From the NCBI GenBank assembly GCA_007922225.1, contig ML679970.1, forward strand, positions 20,386,290 to 20,450,289: DNA of 64,000 nt, read 5' to 3'. Position 1 is the first letter of the stretch. Each line of letters begins with the position of its first letter. The notes under the pieces were generated by a model. The model worked only from the letters and a program-made list of their open reading frames with translations, searched no databases and was not told where the DNA came from. The DNA comes from Emydura subglobosa (lineage: Eukaryota > Chordata > Testudines > Chelidae). Positions 13,090-24,154 of the stretch are shown piece after piece. A program made the position numbers and the translations under genes.

Positions 13090-13330
13090 CTAGGGACTAA
13101 TGCGGGATCCTGGGAGTCAGGATGCCAGGTCCTGGTCCACCTTTGCCACAGACTCACTGTGATAGCTTGCAGACAAGTCACTTAATCTCTCTCTGCCTGC
13201 TTGTAAGGTGGGGATATGGCTTACCTTCCTCAAATCAGGATGTGGTGCTTTGCTTGTGAGTGGTTATAAAGTGCTCTGAAACATGCACTGTGGAAAAACA
13301 CCTGTAAAGAGCAATGTAGTATTATAATGA
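13090..13330 (+). repeat. MIR-like CORE-SINE
   Basis: Head ggagtcaggatgccaggtcc.., core gacaagtcacttaatctctc, tail taaggtggggatatggctta and taaagtgctctgaaacatgc. Decayed copy on the + strand. Confidence 0.65.
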
Positions 13331-13532
13331 ATGACTCAAATGGAGTCCATTCCTCCTTCCACTGAGCATTTTCTTAAGCGGACACTTTTCTTAAGTTGGT
13401 CTTTTACTGAAAGCTGAATAACATAGTGCTGGAAACGATGCGGTTGTTATATTTTTAGCAGTGTTTAGCGGTGTCAAAAGGCCCCACAGTGCTAAACATG
13501 AGATCCTGCCCTGAAGAGCTGACAATCTTAGG

Positions 13533-13706
13533 ATAAAATTTTCAAAAGCTCCTAAGTCACATAGGAGCCTACATCCCATTTTCAAAAGTGACTTAGGCAC
13601 TTAAATCCCATTGATTTTCAATGAGACATAAGTTCCGAAGTATTTAAATTGCCTTTGAAAAATGGGACTTGGGCTCCTAAATCACTAAGGAACTTTTGAA
13701 AATTAT
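13533..13706. repeat. Long imperfect palindromic repeat (hairpin MITE)
   Basis: The left arm (ataaaattttcaaaagctcc..) at 13533-13560 is the near-complement of the right arm (..aacttttgaaaattat) ending at 13706. Inner segments also pair (aggagcctacatcccatttt against aaaatgggacttgggctcct). The family recurs, split by an LTR, at 24155-25035. No coding capacity. Confidence 0.7.
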
Positions 13707-14259
13707 AGTTTTAATTTAAGACAAGTTGCAACAAGTGACTGAAACAAAGGGGAGAGGGCAAGGGGTAGCAGTTTGCATAAGCCAACAGTACATACATCTT
13801 TGTTATGTTAATGTAGACTAATAAGCAGATCAGCAATATGCGTATTTAAAGGAAGATGGGCATCTATGTAATCCTACAGGATCTAACCTTCTCTCTTTCA
13901 CAAGTCTGATCGCTCCAATGTCTTACGCACCCATCCCTGTGGTATCTAGATGCCGGAGACAACATTAAAATGATAGAGTATATCCATAAAAGACGTCTTC
14001 TTTCCACCTTCCTTTTGATTTCAGATGCTCTTATTCAAGGGGCAAGTGATTTTCTGTGTTTTCTCCTTTTAACACATCACTGGGCCCATTTTCTGCCTTC
14101 GGGGTTTTTTTTGTTTTGGTTTTTTTTTTAGTTTGCAAGGAGGTGTTTATTGACCAGTTATAGTACTTATGATCCAAAAACCAAGTGGAAAAAATGGAGT
14201 ATGTAATTCTGACAAATACAAGATCTGTCAAATACTTATGCTAGTCTAGAGTTTGCTAT

Positions 14260-17200
14260 TTAAAAACAGAGCATGTATTCTAATCTAATATGCACATGCC
14301 AAAAGAGTAAAGTTCTGCTTTGTATAGTTACTGTACAGTCACTTTGCCAAATTATTACAGTAAGAATAGTGTTAGATTCATTTTAAAGAAGAATATTTCT
14401 CTACTCAGAGTGTACAGAGACCCAGAACAGTCCCTCATCTTGGGCTTTCACATCAACTCTTATAGCAATAGGTCTATGCTGAAACATTTCAATGAGAGAA
14501 GACCTAGAATTTTAGTTGTTGGGCAGGTTTGTGTGGAAAGTTGGGTCTTGTATTGTGCCCCGAAAACGGCTCAGATGGAGTCAGTGGTTCCACTGATGAT
14601 ATCCTTCCACTGAGACTACCCTAAATGTGATGCCCAAATCCCCTTCCTCCCTGGGCCTTGGCTGGCTCCAGTGTCTCCAGTGAACAGAGCTGTTGCCGAG
14701 GAAAGGGCAGTCTCTAAGATAAGTAGGCCTACATTTGTGAAGGGTTAAATGTGAGGACCGGGACATGCAGTAGGTTGTACTTAAGACAAACCTCACTCCT
14801 ATCTGTCAGGGATCACCTGTGTGGCCAGAGCTTTTCTGCAGGCTCCTCAAGGTCAGTGCTTCACATGCTGACCTCCTTGTGCGATGTCCTCCAGCCTCAG
14901 CCCTGTTGGAGGCAGGACGCCTTTGCTCTGGAGAGACGCGGTACGTTCCGTTCCCCAGCAGAGTTGTTATTGCCGCCATAAAGTGCAGTTCTGACAGCAC
15001 AGCTGCTCCGCCTGTCTCTTGTAAATGGTTTGGCAGGCGCGGAAGCCTCCTGCCAAACTTGTCCTGAACTGGCTGGAAGGTCCCAGGGGATTTAGGGAGT
15101 GAAGATGAATTCCCTGACAGGTGATCAATGGAAGGCAGAGCTGGCCTTTCTTCATCACACATCAGACCTCTGCACCCGTACAAAATGGAGAGTACAATGC
15201 GCATTGGAAAGCACCAGCAGCTTCTTCCCTTAGTCGATGAGTCCTGGGAGAGAGAGGCGCTCTGCAACTAGCCTGACATGCCGTCCTCCCCACCCCCACA
15301 CAATGACAGAGCGATTGACTGAGTTAATTCTTTGTTTTTGCTCTGTCACATGCAGGTCTGAAACCCTCTGGGAGGTGCCTGGAGTTGTTTCCCCCCCTCC
15401 CTGCCCCTCAAAAATCCTGTCTTTTATAAAATTGCTTCCTTGACAAACCTTCCTCAGTGGTTTTAGACATGAGACAGACTGGGGGGGAGGGGGTTTCTAA
15501 AACTAAAACGACAAGATTTGGGGGGCGGAGGGAGTTGGGAGGAGGTGAGAAAGTTCTCGATGTTCCTGGAAAGAGCTACTCTGGACTGAGCAAAATAAAT
15601 ACAGCCCCTAAAAAATCTACCCAGCAGGACAGGACCCGGTTGGAATATTTAGTAATCTTTCTTTCTAATCTCAGGTGCCTAACACCTTGATATCCAAGTT
15701 AGTACAAGTTAGATGGCCAGACAGAGTGGACACATTCAATAAAGCTGCTTCTATAGTTGTTTACATTAATACTGAGCCTTAGCATGTCACTCCCAGTGGT
15801 CTGGGATACAACATACAGTTCTAAGAATCCCACGGCATTTGGGATGGAGAAGGAAAGGACCCCAGGTGCTGACAGTGGCACAGCGAGAGTGGCAATGAGC
15901 TGCCCACGACTCAGAATTTAGGCATTCCTCGGTTTCTAGAGAGCTGTTCTGTGGGCAGCATTTGGCCCTGCCGGTTACAATGATACTGACTAAAATGTTG
16001 CGGATGGTTGATGTTGATGGGGTGGATGATATTGCTGTTGATAAGGGATTAGAGAAAAGCGCCATTGGTCATGGGTGTATTATTGTTTCTATTTCTAATC
16101 CTCCGGACAGTAAATATGTGGTTCCAGTGACACTGCAAAGCAGCTTCATTGCGTTAGACTCACCCGGGAATGAACAGCGCTAAACAGAATCCTTACTATA
16201 GGATGTGTAGATATGTGGTGAAACATCAGCGTCACCTTTTTCTTTCCTTTGTGTGAATGTGGTGCAGGCCTGCTCCTAGTCTGATTGAAACCACTGAAAG
16301 AAACATCTGAGGCCTTATACTGCAAGCTGTCTGCATCAAATACGTAGCTTATCTGGGGAGGAATTTGCCTGTCTTTTAGTTGTGCAGAGAAGAGTCTGCT
16401 GGCTCTGGTTGTGTGCTACATTCCAACTCTGCAAGGGTAATTGCATCACAGACACACCCGGGGGGTTGGAGGTGGCCAGGTGTGAGGTTCAGCTGGGTTC
16501 TGAGCTCAGCACTGATACTACAAGTGAAATGCTTCCCTTCTCCACCTGGAGATAGGCGCTCTGGCTACACAGACCCAAGAAAGTTAAAAACCTTCAAGAG
16601 AGTATTTCAGGCTGAAGTTGGGAAGATGTGAATCGTAGTTACTTTAGATGGGACCAAACCAATGTTCTGGATCCAGGCAACCCTGAGCTTCAGAGAGGAT
16701 GTGAAATCTGGATCCAGGTTTTGCTACTTTGCTCCATGTCTAGCGTCTAGTGTGTGGGACTGGAGAAAGGAAGAAGGGCTTGGGGCTCTTGCCCCCTGTG
16801 ATCTCTGCAGACTTTGGACGGGGCTGGTGTTCCCAAGCTGTCTCATCCACCCCTTAGGTGTGGAATTCATTAATTTTACCCCGATGAAAAATTGTCTTGT
16901 GCTCCAGCTCCAGAGGAGGCCTACTCTGATTATTTCCTCTGCACGGGGAACACATGCAGTGCTGGCTTTGCCCTGCTCCCTTTTGTTGCCCCTCTGACTC
17001 TTTCCTCTTGTCTCTGTTCTCCCTTGCTCCACTGGCCTCCTCTGTCATTTCTCATTTATGGTCCTTTACATCTGTGCAGGCTCAGGGTACAGCACGGTCC
17101 CAGTTTGACGGCTATTGCTGAGACTCTCTCATCGTTGGTATGCGAATCAGGAAGATCAAGGAGTTCTCTGACAATGGGAACATTATGCCAAGGTTTCTGT

Positions 17201-17620
17201 CTGTAATGCACAATTTACAGATTGGAGAGACAACCTCTCCTCCCCGTTGCCAGCTAGAGAGAGAGTCCCGTATCCCAGCAGGCTGGATTATGCGACTCTG
17301 ATGTCACAGTCGTGAATATAAAAGGAAATTCAGAATAACTTTTACAGTGTTTTCACCAGTTAGGATTCTTGCAGGACACAAAGCAGCGGAAGCCAACTGT
17401 AAAATGATAGCAGAGGCTGCAGGGATTGAGGCCCTAAGTGCACGTTTGCAGAATGGTTTGGGAAGCGTGCGTGTATGAAGCGCTGTATAATGAATGTAGA
17501 TCTAGCCCCCAGCTCTACAAAGTGCAGCCTCTGTCTGCTCGCTCTGTTGATTTGCCTCCTAGTCAGACACTGCACTGTGTGTGACTGGCATCGAACTTTC
17601 TAAGAAAGAATGTTGTCAGC
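14260..17620. other. Gene-free, largely single-copy sequence with possible regulatory content
   Basis: No recognisable repeats over long parts. 14860-15330 and 15790-16190 are complex, CpG-retaining sequence with open but unrecognised frames. An inverted repeat sits at 15028-15058 (listed). I see no gene. Confidence 0.4.
15028..15058. repeat. Perfect 10-bp inverted repeat with NFI-like half sites
   Basis: GTTTGGCAGG (15028-15037) and CCTGCCAAAC (15049-15058) are exact reverse complements around an 11-bp GC-rich spacer. Each arm contains the NFI half site TTGGC/GCCAA, but the spacing exceeds the classical TTGGC-N5-GCCAA palindrome. Confidence 0.6.
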
Positions 17621-17629
17621 GAAACCAGC

Positions 17630-18125
17630 TGTGTCTTCCTTGGGGGTGTTGTTCCTTCTCTTGCCCGCTTCTCCATCCCATCTCTTCCTTCCTTCACCCT
17701 GTGTGTTTCTTCCCCTCTGGGATGTCCTATAATATTCCAGCATGTTTAAAATATTCCTGTTCCGTTTTCTCTCCAGACTAGTTGCTGGCTCTTTTGTGCT
17801 GTCATGTCTAATACACTGTTATTACTGCCCTTTGCTTTTTTTCCCTTTCTTCCCTACTTCTAGTCCCTCTTCTCCCTCTTCCTGTGTTCCCTGGATTTTC
17901 TTTCTCCTGCTCTCCCCTTTCCTGGATTCTCTCCTTCCAGCTGAGTGTTCCTTCAACCTCTCCTTCCCCATCCCCATCTCTCCCTTCCCATTTACTACCT
18001 TCATTCCCTTACACTACCCCCTACAACTTCCATTCACTGTTCTCTCAGTCTCTCCTTCCACCCACCTTCTTCCCCAGCCCTTCAGGTTTTCCTTCCTCAT
18101 CCCCATATCTGCAGCACACAGTGAT
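17630..18125 (+). repeat. Pyrimidine-rich tract of about 0.5 kb
   Basis: The + strand is overwhelmingly C and T with recurring tcctt, ctccc and ttccc units. It explains the longest ORF of the window (17742-18410), whose translation is Ser/Pro/Phe/Leu-rich and not a protein. Such tracts can form triplex (H-DNA). Confidence 0.7.
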
Positions 18126-18299
18126 GAAGTGAGGGTACGTGAGGAAAGAGGTAACACCAGGCAATGGATGCATAAGCCCAGAACAACTTTGTGTTTCCCC
18201 ATCGTAGGGCTTCTCTGCTTTATCTCCTTTTCAGCCATATTGAAGAGCAAGACTTGCTGCTCACCAACAGGCTACTCACACAGGGCACAACAGCCTGAG

Positions 18300-18720
18300 C
18301 GAGATGTGATGACCGTGAGGATCTCAACAAGGGCAGTCGGGACCAAGGGTCAGAAGAGGTGCAAACCTGAGGCTGGGAATAACAGAGGAGTTTGTAGTCA
18401 GGGTCAATAACAAGGATCAGAGTGAGGAGGTGAAGTCCAAATCAAGCCAGGAATGGTCATGGCAGCTACAGGAGATCCACACGGTCGCTTGGGCCATTCC
18501 TGGAATGCTCCTTAGGTTTATATAGGGTGGGGAGACCATCAGGAGCCATGAGGCTGCTGCCTGTCCCACTCCTTGAGGTGAGACTTCCCGTGGTCTGTAT
18601 CCACAGCCCCTGGGCAGTGGAGTGCAGGCTGGGTATTGCTGCTGCTGCCTGGCAGCTCCGCAGGCCTGGGTTTTAGATGCATGGGGCCTTACAATGACCT
18701 TTCCGTTTTGAGAACCTCAA
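18300..18720. repeat. Possible LTR-derived segment
   Basis: Repeated ggtcag/cagggtcaat-type phrases followed by cattcctggaatgctcctta and tttatataggg recall an LTR-like repeat of reptile genomes. No boundaries or target duplication found. Weak call. Confidence 0.25.
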
Positions 18721-19740
18721 CATCCCTGCCAGAACAGCGAGTCCACTCCCTCCCCCTGGGCTCCTTTGTGGCAGCAGGCAGCCCTCAGTAACGGAGACAC
18801 CAAGCGGCATGGCATGCCTGTTAGGTGTTCAGTTATTCTACAGGGCAAATCCTGCCATTTGCTACTCCTGGGCAACTCTCCTGAAGTCAGTGGGGCCGCA
18901 TGGTGGGAGAGCCAGCAGAATCTAAGCCTGTGAGATCTGCAAAGAGGGGTTCAGCTGAAACCAGCTCCTCTGAAGGGAGGATTCCTTTGGGTTCACCAAG
19001 CAGAACTGTCATCTATGGATGAGACGAGATCCATCTGGGTCTTTCTTGGCTGTGATAACACATGGGATACGCATGACTTGAGTCCAGCCCGAGGTTGAGG
19101 GAGTCGGCTAATTCTTGGACAAGCCCGCTCTGGCATTTTGCCACCAGCTAGTAGACACAACATAAAGCATCGTGACAGTGGCATTCTGTCTCCAGAGCTA
19201 TGCCCACTACAGCAGCTAGATTTGTGTGGTCCCTGACCAGGACACCACGGAGAGCTGAACTGACAACTTGCTAGGTTCCTGAGGACCATCCTTAATTTTT
19301 TTGGTTCTTGTATCATTCTTGAGAGATGCACAGAAATTGCCCTAGACTGTGCTAGGTTACCAGCAAGACAATCTGCAATTGATCAGCTTTTTCCTCCCAC
19401 TGGTTACTGGGAAAGGGTGGAGGCATGAGTCAGTGTTCAGGTCACCCTCCCCATGAGTACCCAGCCCGAGCCAGGGAAGCTAATGATCCAACCAGCGGAG
19501 CAAATTCAGTGATGAATCTTGGTCACGTGCCACCTTCTTAGCATATACTAAGAGGCAGACTGGGAGAGAGTAGCCACTGGTCAGATCTGGTTGCTATTCA
19601 GTCTGCATTTGACTATTCCTGGCCTAGAAGAAGCCTTTTTAGTTCTCTGAATGCTGAGCCCTGGAGGGATGAAAGGTGTGGAAAAGGGAGATGGTTTTAT
19701 TTTGCTGAGTGGGGGTTTTTCAGTCATTCCACTTTTCAGT

Positions 19741-20035
19741 GTGATGCAGTCAGACCTCAAGTTAAGCAGGGTTGGGCTTCATCAGCACTGAGAGAGGAGA
19801 CTTCCAACAAACCTCTCAGTGCCTCAGTAAGTGATTTAGTGGGTCACGCTCTTCCCTCGGAGTCAGAAATGAAGCAATGCCCCAGCATGCTGGTAATGGT
19901 GCTGTATTGCTGGAGGTGCCATCTTTCACCTAAGATACAAAACCAGGCCCCTATGTCATTTGTTGTAATAGCGTGGGTCATAAGAGCATGGATGTCCTGG
20001 TGAAATTTCAGTCTAGATAATTTCATTCTTCCTCT
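19741..20035 (+). repeat. 5S-rRNA-derived SINE
   Basis: gcagtcagacctcaagttaa, gcagggttgggcttcatcag and cactg..ggagac at 19745-19802 match the central part of 5S rRNA (..GATCTCGGAAGCTAAGCAGGGTCGGGC..GGGAGAC). A SINE body follows (19810-20035). 5S-derived SINEs are known in amniotes (AmnSINE-type). Old and diverged. Confidence 0.65.
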
Positions 20036-20074
20036 CTAAATCCTCCTGTGGTTTCAGGTGGCTATTGCTTTCTT

Positions 20075-20255
20075 TACTGGGTTACCTAGGGAGGTGGTGG
20101 AATCTCAGTCCTTAGAGGTTTTAAGGCCTGGCTTGATAAAGCCCTGGCTGGGATGATTTAGTTAGGGTTGGTCCCGCTTTGAGCAGGGGTTGGCCTAGAT
20201 GACCTCGTGAGGTCCCTTCCATCCCTAATCTTCTGATTCTACGATTGCTGTGCCC
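20075..20255 (+). mobile_element. CR1 LINE, 3' end
   Basis: ttacctagggaggtggtgga, then aaagccctggctgggatgat, gagcaggggttggcctagat and gacctcgtgaggtcccttcc, ending ttctgattctacgattg. This is the CR1 3' end with its degenerate terminal octamer repeats. Confidence 0.85.
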
Positions 20256-20379
20256 TTTTAAACAGTTGCTACATTCCGCTCCAAACGCTGCTACATTTCA
20301 GTGGCAGGTGATGTAATCCCTGTGTCTATGAAGCAATACTGCGAAGGAAGATGCTATATGACTATAAAACATTGTTAAT

Positions 20380-21770
20380 TAAAAACAAATATGGAAAACG
20401 ATGCTGAGATTCTCTCCGTCGGCTTCTTTTTGTGTTCAGAACGCTTTCACTATTTAATTAAATAATTTTGAATGTCTCTCTTTCCAGATTTTTTTATTCT
20501 AGTCCTACTCCCTGTGATTCCTACAGGGTGGTGGTGGTGTGAATGACAGACTAATAACCTGCTCCAGCTCTTGCTCCGAGCCCAGTGGCAGGTGTCCCAG
20601 TGCCCCTATTGAATGCCACCATCCAAAAAAAAAAAAAATAGAAAAGAAATTATCAACCATCTTCCTTCAACAATGATTTATTATTGCCATAATTTGCCTT
20701 GGTACAATGAGCCGCTGCACGTATTTCTGCACCCGGGTGACAGCAGTTTGATGGGTCCAGGTTCCTATTTTATTTAGTCTTGAGCCTAATATGATTTGGT
20801 TATACTTTCCCCTCTCCTTCCCTCCTCCCCACCCAACCTTTTCTCATTTTGTTTTGTTTTGTACGAGTGTGTGTTTCGCATAACCCTGGGCCGGCTGACA
20901 GCGCTTGTAAAAACCAGAAGTCGATCTCGCAGTGGCTTTTCACCATTAATCAAGCTGCCTGGAATTGGAAAGTAACACTGACAGGCTTTTATCTTGGAGA
21001 GAAGGAGGATGGCAGATGTATTTTATGGTGGATGAGCCTTCACGGCTTCTATTAGGCTGGAACTTCAGTGGTACAAGGTGGTGGGTTGCAAAAGCGGGGG
21101 GTGGGGGTGGGAAGGAGGAGGCGGAGGTGGCGGCGGGGAGGAGAAGCTGGGGAGCAGCCTATAGATAAATAGATCCGTCAGTCAGGCAATGTGGAGGTCT
21201 CTAGGCGGCCAGCCATTGTAGGTGACAGAAAAGGCAATCAAAGACAAAACAAATCAAAAGGTACATCTTATCAGCAGCAGGCCAGCTGGACTTGCATAGC
21301 ACTCTGAGGCCCTGCGGAGGGCAGGAGAAATTAATCGTGCTGTCGAGGCCAGAGAAATTGTCGCCGCTGAAGGTCCAAGTTCAGGCTAGCAGAGGTGGCC
21401 AACATTAAAGGAGAGAGAGAGAGAAAGAGAGAGAGCGGGGCTGAGGGGGAAAAAAAGAGAGAGAAAGCGAGTGCTGCTGTCCCGCCACCTCCCTCCCTCT
21501 CTCCCCCGGCTGCCTCGGTCTCCTGACAAGTGCATTCATCGTGCGATGATAGCTCGGCACCTATGATTGGTACCTTTAATAATATAGCCCTCGCTCAGCT
21601 GTCACCCTGAAAGAACAATTTTTCCTCCCGCTTTCCTTGATGCAAAGATACATCCGTAATGAGAAGTGTGACAGGAAGTGGGAGCGCGGGGAGCCAAAGA
21701 AAGTTTGGAAGAACATTAATCAAAAAGTGAAGCTGGAGGTGTTGCTGGCTGCTCAGCGTAACCGTGCCAT
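20380..21770. promoter_or_regulatory. Candidate conserved non-coding/enhancer block
   Basis: 1.4 kb without recognisable repeats except a short GA-rich run (21410-21465), with preserved CpGs and dense homeodomain-like and GATA-like motifs (ttcaccattaatcaagctgc, cttttatcttgg, acatcttatcagcag, aagaacattaatcaaaaag) and TGACAG/TGACAGG motifs suited to MEIS/TALE factors. Its texture is that of a vertebrate developmental CNE. No cross-species alignment was possible here, so conservation is not shown. Confidence 0.4.
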
Positions 21771-21959
21771 CAATACACAGCCAGGAGAGGGGGTGCTTTG
21801 GGCTTAAATATCCTGTCATGCTCCTGATGCTTTGATATTGCTACGCACCCATGGCAGAGGCAGCTGGCCTCTCCTTCCACGCCCGTCTCCCCCCAAGGAG
21901 TATCGACTTTGGAAACCTTCTTCCTTTTGCACCACTGAGAGTTGGTTGTGACTGGAGCG

Positions 21960-22400
21960 ACTAAGAAATATCCCAACATGAAAGGGGCCACATTTTGCTT
22001 TTACAGCGGTGTAAAACCAGAGCAGTTCCACTGGACTCAGTGGATTTACACCCAGGAAACCGGTGGCAGAACCTGGACTCTCCCAGGGAACCCTGGGGCT
22101 GTGAGTTCAGAGATGATTTCCTTGTAGCTGAGATCCCCATAACTTGCTCTGGGTAAGAATTCTATCCTTCAGGTGTAGCCAGGGTTAGTCTTCACCGCCC
22201 TCCCTCCTGAAAACTGGGCTGTGGTGGCTGCCATGTTTCAACAAAGAAGTGGCTGCATTCCAGTGCGGGTGAGCGATCCATGCCTCTCCGGTGTTGGATG
22301 TATCTGGGACCTGGTCTGTAACGTACTTTGGGATCCTTCAGGGGGAAAGGTGTTGTGGATTAGCCTGAAGCCCTTACTCCACCCACACTCCCACTGAAGT
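21960..22400. repeat. Decayed interspersed repeats
   Basis: A short palindromic piece (tttacagcggtgtaaaacca against tggatttacaccc, 21998-22053) and an L2/CR1-tail-like phrase (gtactttgggatccttca, 22323-22340). Both are ancient fragments. Confidence 0.35.
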
Positions 22401-23139
22401 AAGAACTGAGTTAAGTCTTCGGAATTTGAACTATTGTTATTAACAGTCATTTTATCTTCTTGTGCTTAGACACCCGCCAGCGCGGCTTAAAGTCTGACTT
22501 TAAAGCTTGATGAGCTACTATAGCACGTTTTGTTTAGACTCAGCACCTCTGCCTTACAGCTTAAAGCACCTCTGCATCCTTATAAAACTGTTTCAAAATG
22601 ATCTTCCCTGACCCAGCCTGTGGCAGCATCGCTATGTGACTGCCCATGTGGGCAGTAACCTCTCTGGATGGGACTCATGGAAGGTAAAGCAGGAAAATTC
22701 AGCTTCAGTATATTCACACTGAGGCCTAAAAGAAAAGCCAGAGTTGCATGGGAACAGAGGGAGGATCAGGGTAGACTCATCTCTGCCTTAGTTAGGAAGG
22801 TGAATAAGTGACAGTGAACTGGAAGAGAATTCTTTCCTGTGGTTCTAGCAGCATTACACAGTACCCAGATCCACTCCTGTGGTTAATGGTGCCCTCAGAA
22901 GAAACCCTTGGGCTGGATTTCTTTCGCCTTGTTGTCTGGCAGCCTAATCTCTTATTCTGTTCATTCTCTGTCTGGTACCTACTGGTGATTTGTCGTCTGC
23001 ATCTGTTTTTGTTTTAATCCCAACAAAGGAGGGGAGTGCAAGTGCATATGGATTAAGTGGGTTTGTCTATAAAAGCTGGAGAAGCTAGGCTCTTTAGCTC
23101 ATTGTCTCAAATACAGTAGGTTCCTGGGGACAGAAGGTG

Positions 23140-23684
23140 TGTGTATTGGGGTATACAAACGCCACACTGGGCAACAAGGAGTTAACAAGCTAATGTGATC
23201 TCAGATAGCCCTGCCCCATCACACCTGTGAGTGATGTCAGACTTGGAGAGAAGAGATTAAGAGGGAGAAACCCAGCTTTGTTGCTATCAGATAAGGAAGG
23301 AGAGCAGGTCTTCAGCAGCTGAAGAGAAGGCTGGCTGAAGGTAGTTACTCTGTGATTCACCGGTGCTTTATGCTCCCTCCCTCCTTGCAGGCAGGCAGGC
23401 AGGTGGGCGAGCCTGCCTGACCAACCAACCCACCCTGACTCACTTTGAGTGGACTTATGTGGTTCAATTTACAGCCATAGACTGTTGGAGGAGGGAGAGT
23501 CCTAATGCAACTTCGGGATAGTTCATTTGTGTTGATTTCTCCTTTTTCTGTTCATTGACGTTCCTGGAAGGGGTGGACTACGGGGGGCCCAGCCAGAGGG
23601 AACTGGAACTGGAGTGAGAAAACCAAATGACCATCACAGAGCAGCAGCCTGGTTGAGTGCTGCGGCCCTGCCCAGAGCCTTACA
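23140..23684 (+). mobile_element. Probable solo LTR, copy 2
   Basis: Starts TG and ends CA, flanked by GGTG on both sides (23136-23139 and 23685-23688). Its first 60 bases (..tattggggtatacaaacg, ccacactgggcaacaagg) parallel the start of the LTR at 24264. Contains a short CAGG tandem repeat (23385-23402). No internal genes remain. Confidence 0.5.
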
Positions 23685-24154
23685 GGTGCCCTGGGGAAGG
23701 AGCTTGAATGACAAGGGGTTTACAGGGAATATTCCTACAAGCTGTTCTGCTCTGTGCTATTTCCAAACATCAGAGTGGGATTACTTTCATCCACCTTCCA
23801 TGGACATACATACCTTCTGCAGGCAGTAATGGAAGTTACATACAATATATGGGTAGGATATATGTCAGGAATAAGGGTTGGTGGAGAAGAAACTCCTTAA
23901 GGGATCACAGATACACATAGAAACAGGAAAAATGGAGAAAAATGGCAAAGGCAGAGAAACAAAGATCGCCTTTTCATGCAAATGTCTAACGCATATGAGA
24001 AGGAAATAATAATCCTTGGCAATTCTCCAATGCCTTCCATCCAGCAACTTCTGAGCATTTCATGAACATTAAGGAATGACTCCTTACCTGCCAGTGTGAA
24101 GGCAGTATATACCCATTTTGCTGATTGGATAAAATGAGGTTGCAGACAGTCTGA

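Noticed and set aside
14806..15267. 153-codon ORF on the - strand
   Set aside because: No recognisable protein features; the opposite strand is also open, and the region reads better as GC-richer non-coding sequence.
17742..18410. Longest ORF of the window (222 codons, + strand)
   Set aside because: It is the translation of a pyrimidine-rich tract, giving Ser/Pro/Phe/Leu runs with no domain; overlapping frames are equally open.
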